A DNA stretch of 64,000 nt, from assembly GCF_000281715.2 (NCBI RefSeq), contig NZ_CP124576.1:1557501-1621500 (forward strand), read 5' to 3'. This document shows, one piece after another, positions 18,479 to 27,728 of the stretch. The notes under the pieces were generated by a model. It was given only the letters and a program-made list of their open reading frames with translations. It did not search any database and was not told the origin of the DNA. Numbering within the stretch: the first letter of the stretch is position 1; every line of letters begins with the position of its first letter. This DNA is from Sphingobium sp. AP49. Its GTDB lineage: Bacteria > Pseudomonadota > Alphaproteobacteria > Sphingomonadales > Sphingomonadaceae. A program made the position numbers and the translations under genes.

Positions 18479-18964
18479 ATGTTTGGAATAACGCCCCTGG
18501 GCTGGGTGCATACGCTCGGCAGCCTGCCCGCCATCCCGCTGGCGGCCTATATGTTCGCGCGGCATGGCCGGATCATGCCCCGTTCGGCGCCGGGTATCGC
18601 CTATCTTGTCTTCATGCTGATCGGCGCAGGAACCGTGTTCCTGGTGGCGCATCAGCCGGTCAGCTACGGGATCGGCACAGTGACGATCCTGCTGCTGATC
18701 GCGGGCTATGGCGTGGAGCGCATCACCTTCCTCGGGCGGGCGCGGCGCTATCTGGAAACTGTCTTTCTCAGCCTCACCGCATTCCTGCTGATGGTGCCGA
18801 CCGTGACGGAAATCCTGCGCCGCGTCCCGGACGGCCATCCGTTCGTCACGGACCTCAAATCGCCCTTGCTGCTGGGATCGCAGGCTGCGCTTCTGGCGAT
18901 GCTGATCCTGGGCCTCGCCGCCCAGTTGATTGCCCTGCGCCGGCAAAATGGCAGGATCTGCTGA
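18479..18964 (+). CDS. Four-helix membrane protein, function unknown
   Basis: The 161-aa protein has four hydrophobic segments (about 8-25, 40-60, 66-84 and 130-155) and a basic loop FLGRARRYLE. It begins 36 bases after the SDR gene, and its stop overlaps the start of the next gene by one base (TGATG), so it is translationally coupled to the esterase. It may belong to small DUF2306-like membrane proteins but I cannot confirm this. Confidence 0.75.
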   Translation: MFGITPLGWVHTLGSLPAIPLAAYMFARHGRIMPRSAPGIAYLVFMLIGAGTVFLVAHQPVSYGIGTVTILLLIAGYGVERITFLGRARRYLETVFLSLTAFLLMVPTVTEILRRVPDGHPFVTDLKSPLLLGSQAALLAMLILGLAAQLIALRRQNGRIC

Positions 18965-20553
18965 TGACGACCGCAATGGCCCGCTTGCTTCTGCTTCCCC
19001 TGTCGGCGTTGGCGCTGACTGGCGCCGCACCTCCCGAAACGCGCTTCGACATCAGCCTGCCGGCTGCGCTGGGCGATGACGCATCGGGGCGGCTGCTCCT
19101 CTTCGCGACGCCGTTGAACGCGGACAATGCGAATGGCGAGGATGTCGATATCTATGGTCCCGACGACGCCCGCATTTTCGTGGCGGGGCGCGATGTCGCG
19201 AGCTTCGGGCCGGATCGCACGGTCGCCATCGATGCCCAGGACGGCGCGTTTCCCGAGAGAGTGGCGGCCCTGACTCCGGGGGAATATCGGGTGCAGGCCG
19301 TGCTCGATCGCGACGGCAGCTATAATTATGGCGGGCGGGGACCGGGCGACCTGGTCTCGAAAGCGGTGACGCTTCGCCTGCCGCTGGGCGCCCGGCCATC
19401 AATTCCGCTCGACCATGAGCTGCCGCCGGCCGCCGCGCAGTTCGATGTTTCGGGACTGCCGCCGCGCGCCGCCGAGCAGATCACCGCGTCGCGCCCGCAT
19501 CTGCACGACGAACGGGTCGTGTCGCAGGCGCTGACGCGCTTTCGCGGCACGCCGCAGAGCGTCGCGGCCTGGGTTCTGACCCCGCCGGGCTATGATCCCC
19601 ATGGCCGCGTCACCTATCCCACGGTCTATACTGCCGGTGCGTTCGGGACGAACCATCGGGTGGACGGACAGCAATTGTCGCGGATATGGCACCTGATGGA
19701 GACCAAGGCCATGCCGCCGATGATCTGGGTGACGCTCGACTTCGCTTCGCCCACCGGCACGACCGAATTTGCCGACAGCGTAAACAATGGTCCCTGGGGC
19801 GAAGCGCTGACGCGCGAGATCATCCCGGCGCTCGAAAAAAGATATCGGATGGATGCCCGGCCGTCGGGCCGGTTCCTGACCGGCCATAGCTCTGGGGGCT
19901 GGTTCGCGCTTTGGGCGATGGTGCGCTATCCGGCCATCTTCGGCGGAAGCTGGGCCTCGTCGCCCGATCCGGTGGATTTCCGGCACTTCATCGGCGTCGA
20001 CCTCTATCAGCCGGGGGCGAACATGTATCGCGATGGCCAGGGCGTGGCCCGTCCGCTGGAACGCGCCCATGGCGAGGTGAAGACGACGATCGCGCAGGCG
20101 GCGGGGATAGAGACGGTGCTCGGCCGCGACGGCGGCCAGTTGCGATCCTTCGACTGGACCTTCTCGCCGCGCCGCGCGGACGGGACGCCGGCCCCGCTCT
20201 TCGACCGGGTGACGGGCGCGGTCGATGCCGATGTCGCGGCCTATTGGCGGGATCATTATGATATCGGCCACCGGATCGAGACCCAATGGCCAGCGCTGCG
20301 GCATGATCTGGACGGCAAGGTTCATGTCGTGGTCGGGACCGCCGATTCCTATTATCTCGACGATGCCGTCCATGATCTGGAGGCCGCGTTCCGCAAGGTG
20401 GGTGGCCGGGCGGCGTTCATCTATGTTCCCGGCGCGTCGCACAGCATCAATGAAGTCTATGCGCGGGACGGCGATCGCAACGCCTATTATCGCGAAATGG
20501 CGCAGGCCATGTATGCGGTGGCGCGGCCGCCAGAGGGCGCACGCGCCCGCTGA
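18964..20553 (+). CDS. Secreted esterase of the Esterase D / enterochelin esterase-like fold
   Basis: The 529-aa protein has a signal peptide (cleavage near TGAAPP, residue 20-22), an N-terminal beta-rich region of about 150 residues and a C-terminal alpha/beta hydrolase domain with GHSSGG (Ser309) and a catalytic His in PGASHSINE. The N-terminal region is probably a substrate-binding sandwich as in iron-siderophore esterases. It overlaps the upstream membrane gene by one base. As the last gene of the TetR-controlled group it may hydrolyse an ester that the SDR then handles. Confidence 0.82.
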   Translation: MTTAMARLLLLPLSALALTGAAPPETRFDISLPAALGDDASGRLLLFATPLNADNANGEDVDIYGPDDARIFVAGRDVASFGPDRTVAIDAQDGAFPERVAALTPGEYRVQAVLDRDGSYNYGGRGPGDLVSKAVTLRLPLGARPSIPLDHELPPAAAQFDVSGLPPRAAEQITASRPHLHDERVVSQALTRFRGTPQSVAAWVLTPPGYDPHGRVTYPTVYTAGAFGTNHRVDGQQLSRIWHLMETKAMPPMIWVTLDFASPTGTTEFADSVNNGPWGEALTREIIPALEKRYRMDARPSGRFLTGHSSGGWFALWAMVRYPAIFGGSWASSPDPVDFRHFIGVDLYQPGANMYRDGQGVARPLERAHGEVKTTIAQAAGIETVLGRDGGQLRSFDWTFSPRRADGTPAPLFDRVTGAVDADVAAYWRDHYDIGHRIETQWPALRHDLDGKVHVVVGTADSYYLDDAVHDLEAAFRKVGGRAAFIYVPGASHSINEVYARDGDRNAYYREMAQAMYAVARPPEGARAR

Positions 20554-20631
20554 AGCGAAATGCGCTGCGGGCGGGAGGCTGAGCAGCGGTCCGGTTTGAC
20601 GCCCGGACGAGGCGCGGCTACCGCGCGGGGC

Positions 20632-21384
20632 ATGATCGTTCTGCTCTCTCCCGCCAAGACGCTCGACTTCGAGCGCGCGCTGCCGCCCCTTGCCGTCACC
20701 ACGCCGCATTTCGCCGAGGAAGCGCGTGGGCTCGCCAAGTCGGCCGCCAACCTCTCGCAAAAGCGGCTGGCGGACCTGATGCATATCTCGCCGCGCCTGG
20801 CCAAGCTCAATGCCGACCGGTTCCGGGACTTTGCCGACCTGCCCGAAAGGCAGGCGCTCTATGCCTTTGCCGGCGACGTCTACACCGGTTTCGAGGTGGA
20901 TACGCTCGACGAACCAGCCGTAGCCTTTGCGCAGGATCATGTCCGCATGCTGTCCGGCCTATACGGGCTGCTGCGTCCGCTGGATGCGATCCGCCCCTAT
21001 CGGCTGGAAATGGGGACGCGCTGGGCGCCGCGGCACAAGAAACTGACCGATTGGTGGGGCGATCGCATCGCCGCCCTGCTGCGCGCGCAGGTCGCGGAAG
21101 AGGGATCGGGCATCGTGCTCAATCTTGCCAGCCAGGAATATTTCGCCGCCGTCGAGAACAGGCTGGAGGGCCTGCGCGTGATCCATGTCGACTTCCGCGA
21201 GCCGGGACCGAACGGCCCGCGCTTCGTGAGCTTCAACGCGAAGCGGGCGCGCGGCATGATGGCACGTTGGATGTGCGAACATCATGTCGCCGATGTCGAG
21301 GCCATGCAGGGCTTCGACAGCGATGGATATCGGTTCGATCCGGGCGAGAGCGACACGGACCATTGGCGCTTTACACGGGCATAA
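20632..21384 (+). CDS. yaaA: Peroxide stress protein YaaA
   Basis: The 250-aa protein matches YaaA/DUF328 throughout: N-terminal MIVLLSPAKTLDFE, the middle AFAGDVYTGFE, LSGLYGLLRPLD and PYRLEMGTRW, then NLASQEYF and RFVSFNAKRARGMMARW. YaaA lowers free intracellular iron and protects DNA during hydrogen peroxide stress. No Shine-Dalgarno is obvious before this ATG, but it gives the exact family N-terminus; an upstream in-frame ATG at 20560 overlaps the end region of the esterase. It is separated from the esterase by 78 bases and may be independently expressed. Confidence 0.95.
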   Translation: MIVLLSPAKTLDFERALPPLAVTTPHFAEEARGLAKSAANLSQKRLADLMHISPRLAKLNADRFRDFADLPERQALYAFAGDVYTGFEVDTLDEPAVAFAQDHVRMLSGLYGLLRPLDAIRPYRLEMGTRWAPRHKKLTDWWGDRIAALLRAQVAEEGSGIVLNLASQEYFAAVENRLEGLRVIHVDFREPGPNGPRFVSFNAKRARGMMARWMCEHHVADVEAMQGFDSDGYRFDPGESDTDHWRFTRA

Positions 21385-21508
21385 ACGGTACGTCCGGAAG
21401 CATAGACGCGTCATGGGTGCTTTCACCAGCAGGCGCGGCTGCTTTGGGTCGTTGTGCCTCGACCGCAAGATGGCTTATGACTGTGGGTAGTGAACGAAAA
21501 GGAAAATA

Positions 21509-21769
21509 ATGGCCGCATCATTTTCAACAGATGAGCGTCGTGAGCATTTTGCTTATTGCGTCCAGTTGGTTGGTGGCACCACGGCTTTTTCGCGCCGCCT
21601 GGGCATAGACGAGCGGGCCATCCGCCGTTTTATCAACGGCGAGCGGCCTGTCGGCGATGGACTTCTGGAAGATACCGCCAAGGCATTACGCCTGCTCATC
21701 GCCGAAGCAACGGCGGCCGAAGGACAGATTGCTGCCGCATTGCGCTTGCCACCGCCCGATCCGTCTTAA
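21509..21769 (+). CDS. Small helix-turn-helix protein
   Basis: The 86-aa protein contains an XRE-like helix-turn-helix (TTAFSRRLGIDERAIRRFI, then NGERPV) in an otherwise helical protein. An AAAAGGAAAAT ribosome site precedes the ATG. Such single-domain proteins are common in sphingomonads and may be DNA-binding regulators. It is isolated between yaaA and the convergent ABC permease genes, with no toxin partner visible. Confidence 0.72.
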   Translation: MAASFSTDERREHFAYCVQLVGGTTAFSRRLGIDERAIRRFINGERPVGDGLLEDTAKALRLLIAEATAAEGQIAAALRLPPPDPS

Positions 21770-21896
21770 AGCCGATCATCATGCGGATGATTCTTCGCGT
21801 TCGGCACCGGGACTTGAACGATCGAGGCTTGGGCGCCGCACGACGCTGGCGATCTTAACTGGCAGTGTGCATGTGCGCTTTGGTGCCGAAGGGCAT

Positions 21897-23183
21897 TCAG
21901 GGCGACGCCGCTGGAATCCGCGAAGGGTTCAGGATCGTTGAGAACGTCGGGGCTTTCTCGAAATCTTCTCGTCCGAACGGTTTGTCGGTGAAGAGATAGC
22001 CATAATAGAAATTGCGGAGCCTGGCATGGAAGGCGCGGATGCGGTCCTGATAGGAAAACTGCGCCTGCATGTCGGTATCGGCGAGGCGAGCGAGCAGGGC
22101 CTGGACCGCGACCGAGGGCAGCATCCAGCCGATGGAGCGTGCCGCGGCCTCGCGCGCCTCGATCCCATGACGATAGGCCACAGCCCTGGGCGCCACCGTC
22201 TCGTCGCCGACCTGATGAAAGGCGAAATACCATTTCCAGTGGAAGGCGTGAGTCAAAGGGGGACTGTCCTTCCATTCGGGATGGCCGGTATAGAAGGCGC
22301 GCATCGTCTCTTCGCGCGGAATATCCCAGGCGCGGTTGACGGCCGTGCGCTGGGCAAGGGTCAGTTCAACGCCCTCGCCGACAGGGATGGCGCGGTTGAT
22401 CGCGACATGGGCGATGGCCGGCAGCACCAGCGTCAGCACCAACCATAGGCCCGCCAGCGTGGTGGCATTGGCAACCGAGTTCCAGCCCAATCGCCCGATC
22501 AGCAGCGTGACCGCGATCCAGAAGGCGAGATAGAGGGCGACGAGGCCGAGCACGACCAGCAGCGGGACGAAGGGGACGTGGGACAGGATTGCGCCGATCA
22601 TGAGTGGTAGGACGAGGGTGAAGAACAGCAGCCCGCCGCGCAGCGACACACGCCGCGTCCAGAGGCGCCGGCCCGATCCCGCCAGCGCATCGAGCATCCG
22701 CAGCCGTCCGGCTTCTCGCTCGCCCGAGATAAGATCGTGGAACAGGGCTATGACGAACAGCGGCGTCAGATAGATGAGCACGAACGAGAAATCGAAGCGG
22801 CCGGGGAGGGCGAGTTCGGGATTATAGGTCTCGCCATCATAGAGTTGCGCTTCCAGCCCGAGGGCGCGGACGCGCAGGATATAGGGCGCGACATCGCGCA
22901 GGCCGAGGGCCGCGAAGGCAAGCGGAGAGGGCGCGTCCCAGGTGGCGTGGAAGCTGTAATAGGCGGCGTTGCCGGGATCCTTCGTGGCGGCCGCCCATTG
23001 GGCGACGGCGGCGGCATCCTGCGCCTGCTTGGGCTGGATGTGGGCGATGGCGGCGCGCTGGCGGGCGATCTCCGTCATGCCGGCTGCGACCGAGGCGGCG
23101 GCGAGCAGGCTGACCATAAATAGCGCCAGCACCGTCATGCGCGAGCGCAGCAGCAGGCGCAGTTCATGGGTGAAGAGAATCAT
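21897..23183 (-). CDS. ABC transporter permease, DUF3526 type (second permease)
   Basis: The 428-aa protein has an N-terminal membrane helix (about 15-35), a large periplasmic loop, a cluster of five or six helices (about 135-265) including the ISGEREAGRLRML coupling loop, then a second soluble portion. This one-plus-several layout matches NosY-like ABC-2 permeases with the DUF3526 domain. The start overlaps the stop of the upstream permease gene (4-base ATGA overlap). It is the third and last gene of the ATPase-permease-permease operon and presumably pairs with the other permease as a heterodimer. Cargo unknown. Confidence 0.85.
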   Translation of the reverse strand: MILFTHELRLLLRSRMTVLALFMVSLLAAASVAAGMTEIARQRAAIAHIQPKQAQDAAAVAQWAAATKDPGNAAYYSFHATWDAPSPLAFAALGLRDVAPYILRVRALGLEAQLYDGETYNPELALPGRFDFSFVLIYLTPLFVIALFHDLISGEREAGRLRMLDALAGSGRRLWTRRVSLRGGLLFFTLVLPLMIGAILSHVPFVPLLVVLGLVALYLAFWIAVTLLIGRLGWNSVANATTLAGLWLVLTLVLPAIAHVAINRAIPVGEGVELTLAQRTAVNRAWDIPREETMRAFYTGHPEWKDSPPLTHAFHWKWYFAFHQVGDETVAPRAVAYRHGIEAREAAARSIGWMLPSVAVQALLARLADTDMQAQFSYQDRIRAFHARLRNFYYGYLFTDKPFGREDFEKAPTFSTILNPSRIPAASP

Positions 23184-24622
23184 GGACGGGCTTTCTGCAT
23201 TTGATGTGCGACGGGCAGCAGTGTCAGCAATGCCAGCACCAGCCAGGCGAACAGCGGACCGAGGCCTGGCAGGCTGGCTTTCACCAGATCATCGGCGGTT
23301 GCGGGCTTGAACCGAAATTGCGGGATCGTCCGCCAATGGTCGGCGGAGATGCGCTTGCGCTGGTCGGCGCCGGCATCCTTGGCCTTGTCATCGGCATAGC
23401 TGACCGCATCGGCCTGCAACTGGTTGAGATGCTGCACCATGGCGTAGCGATAGGTTTCCGCCTGGGCGAGGAAGCGGCGATGCCCCTTGAGGTCGGTGCC
23501 GGCGGCTGCCATCGACAACTGGCGTAGCGAAATGGTGGGACTGACGATGCCGAAGAGGTCGGCCAGCCGGCTTTGCGCCTGCTGGATCGCAAAGCTGCGG
23601 TTTGCATAATCGTCAAACAGGCGCGATGTCAGCTTCTCGCCCTCGACCGCGAGCAGGCCGTTATAATTGACGGGCAGATACTCGACCCCGCTGACGCCAT
23701 ATTTGCGTAGCAGTTTTTGCTTGAAAGCGTTGAAGAAGGGATCGTCGGGATTATGCGCGTCGCCCAGCCGATGCAGATCCTGCTGGATGGCGATGTCGGT
23801 CTCGAGCCGGGTGGGCAGGGCATGGACTTCGGCCGCGATGTCGGGCGCGACGCGCGGCAGCAGGATGACCAGCACCGCCCAGAGCGCGAGCAGCGCCAGC
23901 AATGCGTCACGCCCGCGCCGCACCAGCGCGGAAATCAGGATGACGATGATCGACCAGAGCGCCAGATAGGTGCCATAACCAAGCACGATTACCAGCATCG
24001 GTGCGGCCAGCGCGCCGGGTTGCCCCGCGATCAGCAGGAAGGCGACCAGGGCGGGGAAGCCGACGAGCGCGGCGATGGCGGCGAGCGCCAGCAGTTTGCC
24101 CATGACGAGCGCGCGCGCGGACACGCCCTGTACCAGCATCTGCCGCAATGTGCCGCGTTCCCGTTCGCGCGCGACAGCGCCATAGCCGAGGAAGACCAGC
24201 AACAGGGGGGCGATCACCTGCAGCACGAAGGCCGGGGTCAACTGGCCGAAGCGGACCAGCAGCGAGGATTGGCGGACATCGCCGAAATTCGCGCTGTTCT
24301 GGCGATGGCCTTCCAGGAACATGCTGTTGCCCGTGAAGGCATCGACGCCCGGATCAAAGGCGGCGAGCGGCGGCAGCGGGCGGAAGATGAAATTGCCGAA
24401 ATGGACCATGCGGTGCGGATGCCGGTCGGGCTGTGCATCGAATTCCTGGGCGGCCTGGGCCTGGAAACGGGCGCGGGTCTCGGCAATGCCGCTCTGGTGC
24501 GACCAACTGATGAGGGCGGCCGCAAACGTCAGCAGGACGAGCAGCGCGAAGGCGATGACGGCGACGCGATTGCGTCGCATCAGTCGCAATTCGTCACGGG
24601 CGATCAGAAGGATGGCGCTCAT
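23180..24622 (-). CDS. ABC transporter permease, DUF3526 type (first permease)
   Basis: The 480-aa protein has the same architecture as the next permease: helix at 20-40, a long periplasmic loop with QFDAQPDRHPHR-like and MVHFGNF segments, VARERERGTLRQML as the cytoplasmic coupling motif, several helices, another long loop and a final helix. The two share the layout but little sequence, so they are old paralogues. Both its start and its stop overlap neighbours by four bases, indicating tight coupling. Confidence 0.86.
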   Translation of the reverse strand: MSAILLIARDELRLMRRNRVAVIAFALLVLLTFAAALISWSHQSGIAETRARFQAQAAQEFDAQPDRHPHRMVHFGNFIFRPLPPLAAFDPGVDAFTGNSMFLEGHRQNSANFGDVRQSSLLVRFGQLTPAFVLQVIAPLLLVFLGYGAVARERERGTLRQMLVQGVSARALVMGKLLALAAIAALVGFPALVAFLLIAGQPGALAAPMLVIVLGYGTYLALWSIIVILISALVRRGRDALLALLALWAVLVILLPRVAPDIAAEVHALPTRLETDIAIQQDLHRLGDAHNPDDPFFNAFKQKLLRKYGVSGVEYLPVNYNGLLAVEGEKLTSRLFDDYANRSFAIQQAQSRLADLFGIVSPTISLRQLSMAAAGTDLKGHRRFLAQAETYRYAMVQHLNQLQADAVSYADDKAKDAGADQRKRISADHWRTIPQFRFKPATADDLVKASLPGLGPLFAWLVLALLTLLPVAHQMQKARP

Positions 24623-25356
24623 GCGGCGATGGCCTTTCGCGCGAACTTGCGATGCAGGTCGCGCACATCGAAACGGTCCGCACCCTGTGCTGCAGCCTCC
24701 TCGACGATGCGGCCAGCTTCGAGGAAACCGATGCGGTCGGCAATATCGGCGGCGGAGAGCAGGTCGTGGGTGACCATCAGCACAGCCGCGCCCTTGCGTG
24801 CGACATCATGGACCAGCCTATTGAAATCGGCGGTCGCACGCGGATCGAGACCGGATGAAGGCTCGTCGAGCAGCAGCACCGGCACTTCACGCAGCAAGGC
24901 GATGGCGATCGCCACCTTCTGCCGCATCCCCTTGGAAAAGCCGCCCAGTCGCTTGTCCCAAGCCGATGGCTGAAGACCGGTCGCCTCGAACGCGCCGTCA
25001 ATATCCTGCGGGGTGGGGTGACGGGCGGCCAGTGCCAGCAGATAGGCGGCATTTTCGCGTGCCGTGAGATGTTCGTATAGGGCGACATTTTCGGGCACAT
25101 AGGCGATCTGCTCGCGCGCCTCGTCCGGCTCTTTGGCCGGATCATGGCCCGCCACCGACACGATGCCGCCGTCGGGCCGGGCAAAGCCCAGCAGGGTCGA
25201 GATCGTAGTCGACTTGCCCGCGCCATTGCCGCCCAGCAGCGCATAGATTTCCCCCGCGTCGACATGCAGAGTCAGGCCGCGCAGCACGGGCTGGCTGCCA
25301 TAGGATAGGTGAACGTCGGACAGGATAATGCGCTGGCCGGTGGCGGTCAGGGGCAT
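24619..25356 (-). CDS. ABC transporter ATP-binding protein
   Basis: The 245-aa ATPase has Walker A GGNGAGKST (42-50), signature GGFSKGMRQK (139-148; the family consensus LSGGQ is changed to GGFSKG, usual for the ABC-2 export class), Walker B VLLLDEPSSGLD and H-loop VTHD. The start is set by an AAGGAG site 9 bases before ATG 25356. It is the first gene of the exporter operon, divergent from the TonB receptor gene. A role in export of a peptide, in envelope maintenance or in self-protection is possible; the sequence does not decide. Confidence 0.93.
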   Translation of the reverse strand: MPLTATGQRIILSDVHLSYGSQPVLRGLTLHVDAGEIYALLGGNGAGKSTTISTLLGFARPDGGIVSVAGHDPAKEPDEAREQIAYVPENVALYEHLTARENAAYLLALAARHPTPQDIDGAFEATGLQPSAWDKRLGGFSKGMRQKVAIAIALLREVPVLLLDEPSSGLDPRATADFNRLVHDVARKGAAVLMVTHDLLSAADIADRIGFLEAGRIVEEAAAQGADRFDVRDLHRKFARKAIAA

Positions 25357-25409
25357 GGTGGGGGCTCCTTGGCTGTTGGCGCGGAGCATTTCGGTGATGC
25401 GGCAATCTG

Positions 25410-25438
25410 TCAATGAAATAATATAACATTTCAATTGA
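25410..25438. promoter_or_regulatory. AT-rich inverted repeat between ABC operon and receptor
   Basis: TCAATGAAA and TTTCAATTGA form near-perfect inverted arms (one inserted base) around an AT-rich centre, the only AT-rich patch in the gap. It could be a regulator site over the ABC-operon promoter. No matching regulator gene is adjacent. Confidence 0.4.
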
Positions 25439-25463
25439 CGCGTGCGGTGCGGCTCCCCTAGGT
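25435..25463 (+). promoter_or_regulatory. Candidate sigma-70 promoter for the TonB receptor gene
   Basis: TTGACG (25435-25440) and CTAGGT (25458-25463) are separated by 17 bases. The -35 is a good match and the -10 is modest. The expected start of transcription falls just before the Fur-like palindrome. Confidence 0.4.
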
Positions 25464-25472
25464 GCGGCGGCG

Positions 25473-25491
25473 AATGAGATCCTGTCTCATT
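25473..25491. promoter_or_regulatory. Fur-box-like palindrome before the TonB receptor gene
   Basis: AATGAGATCCTGTCTCATT has perfect 7-base arms around a 5-base centre. The outer TGAGA...TCTCA matches the ends of the 7-1-7 Fur consensus, while the centre does not. It lies 16 bases before the receptor start codon, where a bound iron-dependent repressor would block transcription. Confidence 0.5.
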
Positions 25492-25507
25492 CTATTCAGG
25501 GGAAATT

Positions 25508-27712
25508 ATGCCGATCCAGTTCCTGCAGCGCGGCCGTGCTGCGTCCGCCTGTTCCCGCCGGTTCCGCCATATTGCGTTCGCGCTGCCGCTAGCCGCTGGC
25601 CTTGCCTGCCTTCCAGCTGAGGCCCAGACGGGCGACGCACTCCATCATCCAGAGGAAGGCGACAATGCGATTACCGTGACGGGGGTCCGCCAGTCCTATC
25701 GCGGCGATTTTGCGATGCGCGAAATTCCCCAGGCGATCACGCAGATCGATGCCGAGACGCTGCAGCAGAATAACATCCTGCGCCTCACCGACGCGCTGGA
25801 CATGAACGCGTCCGTCGTGCGCCAGAACACGCTCGGCGGCCTGTGGGACAGCTTTGCCGTGCGGGGCTTTGCCGGCGATGAGAACATGCCCAGCGGCTAT
25901 CTGGTCAACGGCTTCAATGCCGGCCGGGGCTTTGGCGGCCAGCGCGACGTAGCCGGAATCGAGCGGGTGGACGTGCTCAAGGGGCCGTCGGCCGCGTTGA
26001 TGGGCCGTGGCGAGCCGGGTGGCACGATCAATCTGGTGACCAAGCAGGCGGAAATCGGCCGGACCTTTGGCAGCGGGGCGCTGCAATTTGGCAGCTATGA
26101 TCGCTTTCGCGTCGATGCCGACGCCAATCTGGCATTGACCGGCGGCATCACCGCACGGCTGATCGGCTATTATGAGAAGGGCGACACGTTCCGCGACCAT
26201 GTGGAACAGAAGCGCTGGGGCTTCCTGCCGTCGATCGGCATTGCGCTGGGCGAAAAGACGCGCCTGACCTACGATTTTGAATGGACCCGTGTGGAGGTGC
26301 CTTTCGATCGCGGCATTGTCGTCCTGGACAATGATTTTCATACCGTGCCGCGGTCTCGGTTCCTTGGTGAACCGGGCGATGGCGACACGGTCGCCCGTGC
26401 GACCAGCCACCAGTTGCGACTGGAGCATCAGTTCAATGACGACTGGAGCCTGTTGGTCGGCGCCAGTCATCGCGATACGCTGCTGACCGGCTTCTCGTCC
26501 GACGCGGAGACGGTCGCATCGCGGCAGACGCTGTATAGGGATGGCCATTCGCTTTCGCGTCAGCGACGCTCGCGCCGTTATGATGCAGAACATAATGTGG
26601 CCCGCGCCGAAATTGCCGGCAGCTTCGAGACCGGGGCGCTGCGCCATCGCGTGCTGATCGGCGGTGATTTCGATCATTTCCGCTATGATAATTATTTCAC
26701 GCGCTTTCGCCCGCCATTGCTGAGCAGTTCGCCGAGCGATCAGGCCGCCTATGTCATCGACATCGATGATCCGGCCTATGGTCGATATCCGCTGCCCGCG
26801 ACCACGGTGACGACCAACCGGCTGGATAGCCAGCGCAGCTTCGGCTTCTATGTGCAGGACCAGATCGAGCTGACCGACCGGTTGCAGATCCGTGTAGGCG
26901 GCCGCTATGACAATCTGACGCTGGAAGTCGAAAATCGCCTGCTTGCCGTGCCGAGCCGGTTCAACGATCGCAAGTTCAGTCGTTTCAGTCCGCAGGCCGG
27001 CATCGTCTATGCACTGAGCAAGCCGATCAGCCTATATGCCGCCTATGGCCAGGGCTATCGCGCCAATGTTGGCGCCGATTTCCACAATGCCATCTTCGAT
27101 CCCGAGACCAGCGAGTCGATCGAGGTCGGCGCCAAGCTGATGGCGCTGGGTGGCGCGTTGACCGGCACGCTGTCCGTCTATCAGCTGACCAAGGACAATG
27201 TGCTGGCGAGCGACGCCAATAATCCCGGCTTTTCGGTCGCAATCGGCAAGGCGCGCAGCCGGGGGGCGGAATTGGATATCAACGGCCATCTGTCCGGTGA
27301 TGTCGATGTGATGCTGAGCTATGCCTATACCGATGCGGAGGCGCGATCGCGCGTCCTCGATCCCAATTATTCCTTCCAGATCAATCCTGGCGATCCGCTG
27401 ATCAACATTCCCCGGCATAATCTCAACATGCAGGTGGCGAAGCATTTCACCATCGGCGATCGCGAGGCGCAATTGGGGGCGGGCCTGCAATATGTCGGCA
27501 AGCGTTCGGGCGAGACCGGCACCGATTTCATGCTGCCCGCGCACAGGCTGGTTCGCCTGTTCGGCAATATCCAACTGATCGACGAGGTCGAGCTGTTCGG
27601 TACGGTCAGCAACCTGTTCAATGCCGAATGGTATGCCAGCAGCTATGCCGCAATGTGGGTGCAACCAGGCACGCCGCGTACCGCCACCGTCGGCTTGCGC
27701 GCCCGCTTCTGA
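25508..27712 (+). CDS. TonB-dependent siderophore receptor
   Basis: The 734-aa outer-membrane protein has a long signal peptide (cleavage near AEAQ, about residue 40), a plug domain (REIPQAITQIDAETL, DSFAVRGF, VDVLKGPSAALMGRGEPGG and INLVTKQ) typical of FecA/FhuA-type siderophore receptors, and a 22-strand barrel ending in aromatic Phe (RARF). There is no N-terminal signalling domain. An AGGGGA site precedes the ATG. The Fur-like palindrome upstream supports iron control. The co-directional M14 peptidase follows 16 bases later, which hints at a peptidic ligand. Confidence 0.93.
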   Translation: MPIQFLQRGRAASACSRRFRHIAFALPLAAGLACLPAEAQTGDALHHPEEGDNAITVTGVRQSYRGDFAMREIPQAITQIDAETLQQNNILRLTDALDMNASVVRQNTLGGLWDSFAVRGFAGDENMPSGYLVNGFNAGRGFGGQRDVAGIERVDVLKGPSAALMGRGEPGGTINLVTKQAEIGRTFGSGALQFGSYDRFRVDADANLALTGGITARLIGYYEKGDTFRDHVEQKRWGFLPSIGIALGEKTRLTYDFEWTRVEVPFDRGIVVLDNDFHTVPRSRFLGEPGDGDTVARATSHQLRLEHQFNDDWSLLVGASHRDTLLTGFSSDAETVASRQTLYRDGHSLSRQRRSRRYDAEHNVARAEIAGSFETGALRHRVLIGGDFDHFRYDNYFTRFRPPLLSSSPSDQAAYVIDIDDPAYGRYPLPATTVTTNRLDSQRSFGFYVQDQIELTDRLQIRVGGRYDNLTLEVENRLLAVPSRFNDRKFSRFSPQAGIVYALSKPISLYAAYGQGYRANVGADFHNAIFDPETSESIEVGAKLMALGGALTGTLSVYQLTKDNVLASDANNPGFSVAIGKARSRGAELDINGHLSGDVDVMLSYAYTDAEARSRVLDPNYSFQINPGDPLINIPRHNLNMQVAKHFTIGDREAQLGAGLQYVGKRSGETGTDFMLPAHRLVRLFGNIQLIDEVELFGTVSNLFNAEWYASSYAAMWVQPGTPRTATVGLRARF

Positions 27713-27728
27713 TCCGGAGGATAGAGAT

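Noticed and set aside
25410..25438. The AT-rich inverted repeat considered as a terminator or riboswitch
   Set aside because: It lies between divergent start codons, has no T-tract on either strand and no conserved aptamer features.
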